Below, piece after piece: positions 8,007 to 14,706 of a stretch of DNA of 64,000 nt. Within the stretch, counting starts at the first letter, position 1; each line of letters starts with the position of its first letter. Made by a program: the position numbers and the translations under genes. The stretch is from assembly GCF_013307435.2 (NCBI RefSeq), contig NZ_CP102845.1, forward strand, positions 5,008,001 to 5,072,000, given 5' to 3'. Below the pieces are notes generated by a model that ran no database searches, had not been told where the DNA came from, and saw only the letters and a list, made by a program, of their open reading frames with translations. Origin of the DNA: Microvirga terrae (GTDB taxonomy: Bacteria; Pseudomonadota; Alphaproteobacteria; Rhizobiales; Beijerinckiaceae).

Positions 8007-9347
8007 TCAGACGACGAAGCCGAAGTCAAAGTCGCCGAAGTCGAAGGTGAAGGCCAGGCTCGCATCCTGCGTGGCATCCATCGTCTGGTCGAGGTCGACC
8101 GTCACCGCCTGATCCTGGGTGGACGTGGCGTCGGAGTCGTTGTTCTGGCCAAAGTTGAAGTCACCGATGTCCTGATCGGAGGCTGCGGTTCCACCGCCGC
8201 CCTGGTTCACGCTGGCCCCGGCATTGCCGCTGGCCGTGGAGTCGATGTCGGCCACGGCATCGTTGTCGCTGTGAGCCCCGGCATTGCCCGCGGCCGTGCC
8301 GCCATTGGCGGAAGCATTCCCGCCCATAGCGGACCCGGCAGTCGTGGCACCGCCGGCCGTGTCACCGCCCGTGGCTGCACCGGACGTGGAGCTGCCGCCC
8401 GTGGTATCGCCGGAAGCCGCCGTAGCTGCGCCGCCCGCACCGCCCACGCCGGCGCCGCCCGTGCCGTCGCCGCCCGTAGCAGCGCCGGATGTCGCCGCAC
8501 CGCTCGTGCCGGCGCCGCCTGAACCGGCACCGCCGGTGCCGGCCCCTGAGGTGCCGTCGCCGCTGGCGCTTGTGCCGGCGCCACCATAGCCGCCCGCTCC
8601 ACCGGTGCCGTCACCGCCGGTGCCGGCGCCGCCCGTCCCGTCACCGCCTGTTCCGGCGCCGCCTGCACCGTAGTCTCCGTCACCGCCAGTGCCATCGCCA
8701 CCAGACGCGTAGCCGCCACGGCCATAGCCGCCCGTGCCGTCGCCACCATCGCCTCCGGCGCCGCCGGTCGCGGCAGAGTCGCCGCTTGCCGCATCGCCCG
8801 AGTACCCATCACCGCCAGGACCATTGCCACCCGATCCATCGCCAGTGTCCGCGTCTCCGGAATAAATCGGCCCGCTCGTGCCGTCCCCGCCGGTCCCATA
8901 TCCGCCTGCGCCGCCCACGGCGCCCGCATTGCTTCCTGCCGTGTCTCCGGACGTGGAGTCGCCGCTATCGGTCCAACCGCCTACGGTGTCGCCGCCTGTG
9001 GCGGACCCGCCGGTCGTCGTGCCGCCCGTGGCGGCGCCGCCATTGGCGCTGTTGGCGGCTGTGGCAATCGAATCGCCACCGGTCGTCACGGTCGAGTCGA
9101 CGCCCGAGTCGTTGTCCGTGGTGACATTCGTATCGGCAGTGTTGTTGGCGCTGGCATCGTTGTAGGCCAGCTGAACCGGATTGTAGTCGACCGCGGCTTC
9201 GTTGTCGTTGTCCTGGTCAATGGCCGAGGTCTGACTGGCATTCGTCTCCGTGTTCTGCCTCTGCAGTTGATCCAGGGTGTTGTTCAACTCAACGTCGAGA
9301 TCGAAATCGAACCCGAATCCGCTGAGCAGGTCTGATAGGTCTGCCAT
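8007..9347 (-). CDS. Gly/Asp/Thr/Ala-rich repetitive protein, putative T1SS cargo
   Basis: A 446-residue acidic low-complexity protein that I do not recognise as a named family. The ATG at 9347 is chosen because a GAGGAG ribosome site precedes it, although the frame is open further upstream. Residues 1-90 contain GFGFDFDLDVELNN and Asn/Gln/Asp-rich sequence with an IDQDND motif. Residues ~90-358 are a GGxG-type repeat (units such as GTGGDGTGGAG). Residues ~359-446 return to Gln-Asp motifs (SDQD, STQDQ, ATQDASL) and end in DFGDFDFGFVV. It has no Lys, no Cys, no signal peptide and no canonical RTX nonapeptides. It lies directly upstream of the PrtD/PrtE-type exporter, and the acidic-aromatic end with terminal VV resembles C-terminal secretion signals, so export by that system is inferred. 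An antifreeze-like, matrix or adhesive role is only a guess. Confidence 0.75.
   Translation of the reverse strand: MADLSDLLSGFGFDFDLDVELNNTLDQLQRQNTETNASQTSAIDQDNDNEAAVDYNPVQLAYNDASANNTADTNVTTDNDSGVDSTVTTGGDSIATAANSANGGAATGGTTTGGSATGGDTVGGWTDSGDSTSGDTAGSNAGAVGGAGGYGTGGDGTSGPIYSGDADTGDGSGGNGPGGDGYSGDAASGDSAATGGAGGDGGDGTGGYGRGGYASGGDGTGGDGDYGAGGAGTGGDGTGGAGTGGDGTGGAGGYGGAGTSASGDGTSGAGTGGAGSGGAGTSGAATSGAATGGDGTGGAGVGGAGGAATAASGDTTGGSSTSGAATGGDTAGGATTAGSAMGGNASANGGTAAGNAGAHSDNDAVADIDSTASGNAGASVNQGGGGTAASDQDIGDFNFGQNNDSDATSTQDQAVTVDLDQTMDATQDASLAFTFDFGDFDFGFVV
8270..9080 (-). repeat. Imperfect tandem repeat tract coding for GGxG units
   Basis: Short degenerate units of about 15-30 bases (themes such as GCCGCCCGTGCC and GTCGCCGCCC on the + strand) repeat through the middle of the Gly-rich gene. 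The repetition is strong at protein level and imperfect at DNA level, so it is best read as repeat expansion with later drift. Length may vary between strains. Confidence 0.7.
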
Positions 9348-9560
9348 TCTCGCGCTCCTCAGTAGTTGCAGCCGCCTCGTGGAGTTGCGAGGCGGTTTGG
9401 CAGAGAGTCCTGCATGCACGGCATGAGAGAAAGTTGCCGATTTGCATGCCGCAGAATGGGTGAGGAGAAGGTTCCGGTCGCCCATTCGGGTGACGCGTCT
9501 CCTTTCACATGCATCAGAGCACCTGCCGGATCAGCCGAACCGGTAGCTCTTTTGATGGGG

Positions 9561-9576
9561 TAACCCCTAAGAGGTA
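9561..9576 (-). promoter_or_regulatory. Candidate NarL-type 7-2-7 operator upstream of cargo gene
   Basis: On the minus strand it reads TACCTCT-TA-GGGGTTA. The first heptamer fits the known NarL half-site pattern TACYNMT and the second is its near inverted copy. It lies about 215 bases upstream of the Gly-rich protein start. The same arrangement occurs at 20093-20108 and 21131-21146, near the second NarL-type regulator. It has not been tested. Confidence 0.45.
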
Positions 9577-9766
9577 GGAACGTCTTGGATTGGCTAGGAC
9601 AATGATTTGTTTACGCAAACCATCGCCTTCGGCACTCCACGTCGGCGGCTCGTAGGACGTACCGCTAATTTGCCTCCCGGTGCATGCCATTCACTTGATC
9701 CGTGTGAATGCCGAGGCAGTTGGAGGATGGGAAAGCTTCCTTTCTCATCATGCCGGAGAGGCACCT

Positions 9767-9913
9767 GTGACAATTGACCTATTCAGAGTGGCTCTGGAGA
9801 TTTCTGACCTGAGGGAGCGTGAGCAATAATCTCGGCTGATGCTTCAAGGGATGATCGAATTGAAGCTAAGCCTGGCAGTTCGATTACTAGAAACTGCCAT
9901 GAAAAACGGTTAA
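9767..9913 (+). other. Short reading frame interrupted by one TAA
   Basis: A GTG at 9767, five bases after GGAGAGG, opens 20 codons (VTIDLFRVALEISDLREREQ) and a TAA at 9827. The same frame then continues SRL followed by MLQGMIELKLSL and further amphipathic sequence to a TAA at 9911-9913. It could be a remnant of a ~48-residue protein broken by a CAA to TAA change, two tiny genes, or chance. No family is recognised. Confidence 0.25.
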
Positions 9914-10137
9914 ACTAGGCACACGATTATTGGAGAATATCCAGCGCGCGCCGTTTGCGTCTTGAGCGTCGAGTGCCAAGTTCCGCCGTTTGGAAGATCA
10001 ATGGCAGGATAGGCCTGTTAATAGTGCCTGCCTGATCGTGGTGCCCCATCGTTGCGTAGATATCAATCGCCCTAGGGAACACAAAAATTCTTGGGAACCC
10101 ATTCAATGAGATTGGCCTCACATGAAGGAGGGTTGTG

Positions 10138-10932
10138 ATGCATTTTTCGTACGCAACGCCCGATGGTGACCCGAATGGTATGAGGCAGGAGGCTCTCGTC
10201 ATCATCGATGACGAGCCGTTCTCGCAGGAATGTCTCGTCCACGCGATCGGCAGTGCGTTCCCGCGCACCCCCGTCGTAGGATTTTCATCGGCCAGCGAAT
10301 TTGCTCATGCTGGTGAGTTGGCAGTCGGCTTGGTGCTGCTGAGGTCTCAGCAGCATTCACCCTCAGGAAGCCAGCTGAATGATGACACCAGAGACATCCT
10401 CCAGAACCGTCCGGACGTGCCCATCGTCATCCTCTCCATGTGCATGAAGACGAAGGATGTCCGGGATGCGATTGCCATGGGCGTCCGCGGCATCATCCCG
10501 ATGACCACCTCCTTCAAGGTTGCGGTCGCGGCCCTTCAGCTCGTGATGGTTGGCGGTACATATTTCCCTCGTTTCGCGAACGGAGACTTGCCTGTCGTCC
10601 CCGAAACCAAGGATGGGCACGACTTACATCCGGAGGTGCCCACACGGCTTGTCCTGCCCCATACCGGTCAGCGATCCTATTTCGAGATCGTGGAGCAAAC
10701 CGGAGACGTGCTCAAGACAGAGGCGAACGGATCAGGGGTCATCTTCACGGCGCGGGAGCTGGATGTCCTGGAGGCCCTTCAGAAGGGATGGTCCAACAAA
10801 TGGATTGCCCATTCACTCAACATCTCCGAGAACACGATCAAAGTGCATATCCAGCGTATCATGCGAAAGCTGCACGCCACCAACAGGACGGAGGCGGTCA
10901 TCCGGCACCGTCAGCTCAACGGCTTGAGCTGA
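10138..10932 (+). CDS. LuxR/NarL-type regulator with degenerate receiver domain
   Basis: A 264-residue two-domain regulator. The N-terminal half has the response-regulator fold (LVIIDDEPF at the start, VPIVILS and AMGVRGIIP later). The phosphoacceptor position, expected after LVLL, is Arg (LVLLRSQQ) and the switch Lys is also absent, so normal aspartate phosphorylation should not occur. The C-terminal HTH is intact: FTARELDVLEALQKGWSNKW, then ENTIKVHIQRIMRKL. ATG 10138 is preferred over GTG 10135 because of AAGGAGGG at 10125. It sits between the two putative T1SS cargo genes, so control of that locus is a reasonable inference. Confidence 0.85.
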   Translation: MHFSYATPDGDPNGMRQEALVIIDDEPFSQECLVHAIGSAFPRTPVVGFSSASEFAHAGELAVGLVLLRSQQHSPSGSQLNDDTRDILQNRPDVPIVILSMCMKTKDVRDAIAMGVRGIIPMTTSFKVAVAALQLVMVGGTYFPRFANGDLPVVPETKDGHDLHPEVPTRLVLPHTGQRSYFEIVEQTGDVLKTEANGSGVIFTARELDVLEALQKGWSNKWIAHSLNISENTIKVHIQRIMRKLHATNRTEAVIRHRQLNGLS

Positions 10933-11122
10933 GGCTCGTAATCCCATCTGGTGTCGTCCATTTGAATGAGAATGAGACGGAGTCCCTGTGCGCTTGAGCA
11001 CCAGCCGAAGGATGCAGGATCGTCTAGGCAGATGGGTAAGGCGCCTGAATGGGTGACTGGCGCAGCGGTCCACCGGCGCTCTACACTGTCTTTTCCTTAG
11101 TGGCCGCGCGAGGTCGATCCTG

Positions 11123-12310
11123 ATGCTGCCTCCCGACAAGGGAACACGAAACCTGCTCCCGCTCCTGGCTGACAAGCAGGATGGAATCGTTCAGGCGGCC
11201 GAGGACGAGGGCAGCCCAGTCCGTCCGGCCTCGGATCCTGGGCTATCGGCCTCCCATTCGTCCAATCCGACCAGCGATCCGGCACCGTCCCGCATCGAGC
11301 CGGCCCATCAGCCTGCCACGTCGCCCTTTGGAACGGACCTGGCTCCGGCGGTACACGATTCGGCCTCGCATGCGTTCTCGTCCCCGGGGCCAAAGGGTTC
11401 AACGGATGGCATCAGCGGACATGCCCGGTCCGGCGTGGAGATCGACGACAACGGAACCGAGTCAGGTCAGTCTTCAGTCTTTGGATCTTCTGTCGGATCT
11501 CCCACAGCAGCTCCTCATGCGGCAGCAGGCGCCTCGAGCGGCGCCTCGCATCGCATGCCGGAGGAGGCTGCGACCGACGAGGGACAGAAGGATCCAGGGC
11601 CTGCCCTGGAGAGCGGGGGCGTGCATACGCCGCTTCCCGAGACCGCCGCAGGAACTGCAACGGTCCCGGGAGCCGGGCTCCCGTCGGATCCGCCGACCCC
11701 GGCCGGCATTCCGATAGCCGTTCCCGACAGCGACGACATCCACATCGTCCAGACCGCCTTCGTGGACCAGGACGCGGACGTTCTGCTCAACGGCTGGATG
11801 GGTGAAAGCAAGATCCGTGTCTTCATGGACAACGATGCGGACATGGAGCAGGACGCCGATATTCGGCTCGATGTCGACGCCAACAATCGTGTTTTCCTGC
11901 GCCTCGACCAGTCGATGACGATCGACCAGAACACCGAGATCGATCTCGACATCTACGAGGTCAAGGGCGTTCTCTATGTCGACCTGTACCTCAAGAACGA
12001 GGTTGATATCGTCCAGGATACGGAACTCGACCTGATGATGGACGGCTGGCACGGCAAGAGCCAGTTCGTCGTCAACAATCATCTCGATATCCGGCAGGAC
12101 GTCGATGTGGATGTCGATATCGACGATGAACTCGAGGAGAAGTTCGCGATCAAGGTCGCGATTGGCGTGAAACAGGCCATCGATGTGGACCAGGACGCCG
12201 ACATCGATGTCAGCTATGCCGATGGTGCTATCGGTGTCGATGTCGACGCAGTACAGACGGCGACGATCGACCAGGATACTACGCTCAGGATCGACTTCTC
12301 TGTCGTATAG
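11123..12310 (+). CDS. Gln-Asp repeat protein, putative T1SS cargo
   Basis: A 395-residue acidic protein of no family I can name. Residues 1-200 are Pro/Ser/Ala-rich and probably disordered, without a signal peptide. Residues ~205-395 hold seven repeats of about 27 residues centred on a Gln-Asp/Asn pair (VDQDAD, MEQDAD, IDQNTE, IVQDTE, IRQDVD, VDQDAD, IDQDTT; Gln at 216, 243, 269, 298, 325, 357, 384). Between them are alternating hydrophobic/acidic residues such as DIDVSYADG, typical of stacked beta strands. The protein ends in TLRIDFSVV, an Asp followed by hydrophobic residues as in PrtD/PrtE substrates. It shares the Gln-Asp signature and the VV end with the Gly-rich protein 1.8 kb away. 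Secretion by the adjacent exporter is inferred. Confidence 0.75.
   Translation: MLPPDKGTRNLLPLLADKQDGIVQAAEDEGSPVRPASDPGLSASHSSNPTSDPAPSRIEPAHQPATSPFGTDLAPAVHDSASHAFSSPGPKGSTDGISGHARSGVEIDDNGTESGQSSVFGSSVGSPTAAPHAAAGASSGASHRMPEEAATDEGQKDPGPALESGGVHTPLPETAAGTATVPGAGLPSDPPTPAGIPIAVPDSDDIHIVQTAFVDQDADVLLNGWMGESKIRVFMDNDADMEQDADIRLDVDANNRVFLRLDQSMTIDQNTEIDLDIYEVKGVLYVDLYLKNEVDIVQDTELDLMMDGWHGKSQFVVNNHLDIRQDVDVDVDIDDELEEKFAIKVAIGVKQAIDVDQDADIDVSYADGAIGVDVDAVQTATIDQDTTLRIDFSVV
11738..12290 (+). repeat. Seven ~27-residue Gln-Asp repeats (protein level)
   Basis: The repeats are spaced 27, 26, 29, 27, 32 and 27 residues apart. Each has the pattern hydrophobic-x-Gln-Asp/Asn-x-Asp/Glu-hydrophobic followed by two amphipathic strands. 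The period and the strand pattern suggest a beta-solenoid or stacked beta hairpins. Confidence 0.7.
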
Positions 12311-12337
12311 CGCGTCGTGCAGACCCAGACAGCCGTA

Positions 12338-13078
12338 TCAGCGCTTGAGGTGAAGATAAGCGGGGTCGAAGTCGCCGGCCACTTGAAGGGCTTCCCAGTC
12401 GGGAATGTGAAGCGTGCCTCCGCGCAGGACGATCAGTCCCTCGCCTCTGAGATCCTGAAGCACCCGGTTGACATGGACCGTGGACAGTCCCAGGGCATCG
12501 CCGAGCTCATTCTGGGTGACCGGCAGGTCGTAACCGTTCTCACCGGCAAGCCCGACCGCCTTGAGGCGCATCTGCAGTTCGCACAAGAGATGGGCGATGC
12601 GCTGATAAGCCGAACGCCGCCCGATGCCGATCATCCATGCGCGAAACATGGCCGCGTCGATGAGTGTGTCCCGCCACATGACAGCATCGAGGCCAGGGTG
12701 CCGCTCCAGAACGGCGTGAAGGCTCTCGTGCGGGATCAACGCGATGCTGCTCGTCGCGAGAGCCCCGATGCTGTGGTCCATCACCTTCAGATGAAGGCTC
12801 TGCAGATCCGGAATGTCGCCCGGAATATAGAAGCCCATGATCTGCCGCTTGCCGTCCGAAAGGATCTTGTATCGGCAGGTGAACCCGCTCAGGACCAGGC
12901 AGCATTCCGAAGGCCGGTCACCGTCACGGACGATGTCACTGTCCGCTTCGAAAACCTTGACGCTCATCGGCAGGTCCAAGATCGCCTGCTTGTCCTGATC
13001 GGACAGATCCGCAATGGCGTCCAGCTTCCAGAGAAGAGGATTGAGACTGGCCTGTTTGTGCATGGCAAGGTTCATCAT
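12338..13078 (-). CDS. Crp/Fnr-family transcription regulator
   Basis: A 246-residue regulator with an N-terminal cyclic-nucleotide-binding-like beta roll (residues ~25-140, including KVFEADSDIVRDGDRP and ILSDGKRQIMGFYIPGD) and a C-terminal winged helix. The recognition region is LPVTQNELGDALGLSTVHVNRVLQDLR, which contains the usual T-VxVNRxL pattern of this group. It lacks the N-terminal cysteine cluster of Fnr, so oxygen sensing by an iron-sulfur cluster is unlikely. The group is common in Hyphomicrobiales and often has no known ligand. GGAGGTG lies directly upstream. It converges on the Gln-Asp repeat gene with only 27 bases between them. Confidence 0.88.
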   Translation of the reverse strand: MMNLAMHKQASLNPLLWKLDAIADLSDQDKQAILDLPMSVKVFEADSDIVRDGDRPSECCLVLSGFTCRYKILSDGKRQIMGFYIPGDIPDLQSLHLKVMDHSIGALATSSIALIPHESLHAVLERHPGLDAVMWRDTLIDAAMFRAWMIGIGRRSAYQRIAHLLCELQMRLKAVGLAGENGYDLPVTQNELGDALGLSTVHVNRVLQDLRGEGLIVLRGGTLHIPDWEALQVAGDFDPAYLHLKR

Positions 13079-13163
13079 AGCACCTCCAGACCTTCTTTGC
13101 AGAACGATATTGCCCAGTTCGGGGCTCGGGAAACGCCCCTCCCCCGTGCGATATCGCTCCCCC

Positions 13164-13451
13164 TCATTCCTTCGTCATGGGGCTTTGCTGGACATGGGTC
13201 GAGGGTAATGCTCCTTGCCGCGCCAGCTCGACCAGGATCTCGTCCCGGTGGCCATGCCACGCCACCAGCGTTTCAAGAAATGTTTGCAGCAGCTTCTCTG
13301 CTTCGCTCACATCGTGGCCGTCACGACGCAAGGCTTCGATCAAGACGATCTGGTCGGTCACTCGCCTTTCCCCATCGGCAATATCGCGCTCGGCCCTGGC
13401 GAGAGCCTCCTGTTCGGCTGAACGACCCAGCATGGCCACGCTCGCGTCCAT
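13164..13451 (-). CDS. Small helical protein, unknown function
   Basis: A 95-residue protein with strongly helical, charged composition (EQEALARAERDIADGERRV, then EAEKLLQTFLETLVAWHGHRD). No signal peptide, membrane segment or cysteine is present. Similar small coiled proteins are common and uncharacterised in Hyphomicrobiales, as far as I can recall. It lies between the Crp-type regulator and cheB, on the strand of the former, 85 bases upstream of its start. Codon use looks like that of the surrounding genes. No function is proposed. Confidence 0.6.
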   Translation of the reverse strand: MDASVAMLGRSAEQEALARAERDIADGERRVTDQIVLIEALRRDGHDVSEAEKLLQTFLETLVAWHGHRDEILVELARQGALPSTHVQQSPMTKE

Positions 13452-13593
13452 TGTGTTGGCGTCCCACCTACCGACGCGGCTCCCAAGACTTAAGTTCCCG
13501 TCAACACTGGAAAAATCTGCATCCCACCCTGCCCTTCGGGAACAGACGCGTCGACCGGATGTTCACTCCCTGAGAACAATCCGAGAGCCGTCT

Positions 13594-14622
13594 ATGAGCA
13601 ATCGCGACATCATCGTTATCGGCGGATCCTCGGGAGCGACGGCCCCCCTCAAGACGATCCTGGGCGCGCTTTCCCCGGATCTGCCCGCCGCCGTGTTCAT
13701 CGTGCTGCACATCCCGGCCCGGAGCATCGGAATCCTGTCGACGGTCGCATCGGCGGCCGGGCCCCTGCCCGTGCATGCCGCCGCCGATGGCATGCCGATC
13801 ACGTCCGGCCATGTCTACCTGGCCGTTCCGGATCATCACCTCATCCTGACCAAAGGGTGCATCAAGCTGGGCCGGGGACCGCGGGAAAACCTGGCCCGCC
13901 CCGCCATCGACCCGCTGTTTCGCTCCGCCGCCGCCGCCTACGGATCCCGGGTCATCGGGATCATCCTGAGCGGATTGCTCAACGACGGGGCCTCGGGTCT
14001 TGAGGCCGTGAAGCGCTGCGGCGGCGTCGCCATCGTGCAGGATCCGACCGAGGCCATCGCCGAGGAGATGCCGCGGAGCGCCTTGGAGGCGACGTCGGTG
14101 GATCTGTCGGTGCCGAGCATCCGGATCGGCGACGTGCTCTCCGATCTGGTCCGGGAGCCCGCCGGCCCAAGCCTGCCCGTTCCGCCGGACATCCGCCTGG
14201 AGGTCGACATCGCGGCCGGGGAACGGGTCGACAGCGAGGTCATCGGAAAGTTCGCCGATCCTGCGGCGCTCACCTGCCCCTCCTGCGGTGGGGTCCTGTC
14301 CAAGGTGCGCGGAGGAAAGCCGCTCCGGTTCCGCTGTCAGGTCGGCCACGGCTTCACGGCCGACCTGGTCGCGAAGGAGCAGGAGAACGCCGTGGATGAA
14401 GCCCTGCGGGTCGCTCTGCGCATCATCGAGGAGCGGGCCGAGCTGGTCGCCCGCATGGCCGAGGACGGACGCCGAAGCGGTCGCAAGGCGGTGGCAGAGA
14501 TGTACGATGAGAGGGCTCTCGAATACCGTGGTTACGCCGACACCTTGCGCCAGGCCGTCCTCCAGTCGATGACCCCCCTCGCGCCGCGCGTCGACGAAGG
14601 CGGACAGGACAACCAGGAATAG
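13594..14622 (+). CDS. cheB: CheB-type protein-glutamate methylesterase (no receiver domain)
   Basis: A 342-residue CheB methylesterase without the N-terminal receiver domain of classical CheB. Known CheB enzymes remove methyl groups from chemoreceptors or deamidate them. The catalytic triad is visible: Ser in IGGSSG (about residue 12), His in FIVLHIP (39) and Asp in SGLLNDGASG (about 131). The last 100 residues contain a zinc-ribbon-like LTCPSCGGVL...FRCQVGHGF segment seen in stand-alone CheB proteins of soil bacteria, followed by a helix. ATG 13594 is used because the domain begins there, although the frame is open further upstream. It precedes the CheB-CheR-kinase fusion gene by 84 bases. 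With no receiver, control is probably by partners. Confidence 0.88.
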   Translation: MSNRDIIVIGGSSGATAPLKTILGALSPDLPAAVFIVLHIPARSIGILSTVASAAGPLPVHAAADGMPITSGHVYLAVPDHHLILTKGCIKLGRGPRENLARPAIDPLFRSAAAAYGSRVIGIILSGLLNDGASGLEAVKRCGGVAIVQDPTEAIAEEMPRSALEATSVDLSVPSIRIGDVLSDLVREPAGPSLPVPPDIRLEVDIAAGERVDSEVIGKFADPAALTCPSCGGVLSKVRGGKPLRFRCQVGHGFTADLVAKEQENAVDEALRVALRIIEERAELVARMAEDGRRSGRKAVAEMYDERALEYRGYADTLRQAVLQSMTPLAPRVDEGGQDNQE

Positions 14623-14706
14623 GCTGCAGCGTCATGACAGAACTTTGAGAGGTGGTGCAATCCTCTATAGTATGGCAAACCCCTCCCCGAGCTGGGAATC
14701 GTCACC

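Larger units (their letters stand above)
9348..10137. other. 790-base intergenic region between cargo gene and NarL-type regulator
   Basis: A long, comparatively AT-rich divergent control region. It holds a 7-2-7 inverted site at 9561-9576. A nested stem is possible at 9671-9718 (TGCCTC with GAGGCA outside, CATTCAC with GTGAATG inside). A short stop-interrupted frame lies at 9767-9913. Longer open frames, such as one on the minus strand running into the regulator gene, look like chance. No other gene was recognised. Confidence 0.5.

Noticed and set aside
8270..9080. CRISPR-like array
   Set aside because: Repeat units are short, imperfect, in frame and contiguous, with no unique spacers and no cas genes nearby.
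8284..9165. Plus-strand Pro/Ala/Arg-rich open frames
   Set aside because: They are the antisense shadow of the Gly-rich gene; composition follows from the repeats and there are no ribosome sites.
9671..9718. Nested stem as a riboswitch or structured RNA
   Set aside because: Only two short stems, no known motif and no gene placed to be controlled by it; kept as a remark in the gap entry.
9927..10268. Minus-strand frame of 113 codons overlapping the NarL-type regulator
   Set aside because: No motif, no ribosome site, and it overlaps a well-supported gene start.
11032..11038. Single NarL-type heptamer (TACCCAT on the minus strand) before the Gln-Asp repeat gene
   Set aside because: It has no inverted partner at the 7-2-7 spacing, and single heptamers are expected by chance.
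13177..13593. N-terminal extension of cheB to 481 residues
   Set aside because: The extension is antisense to the small helical protein gene and the CheB fold begins at ATG 13594.
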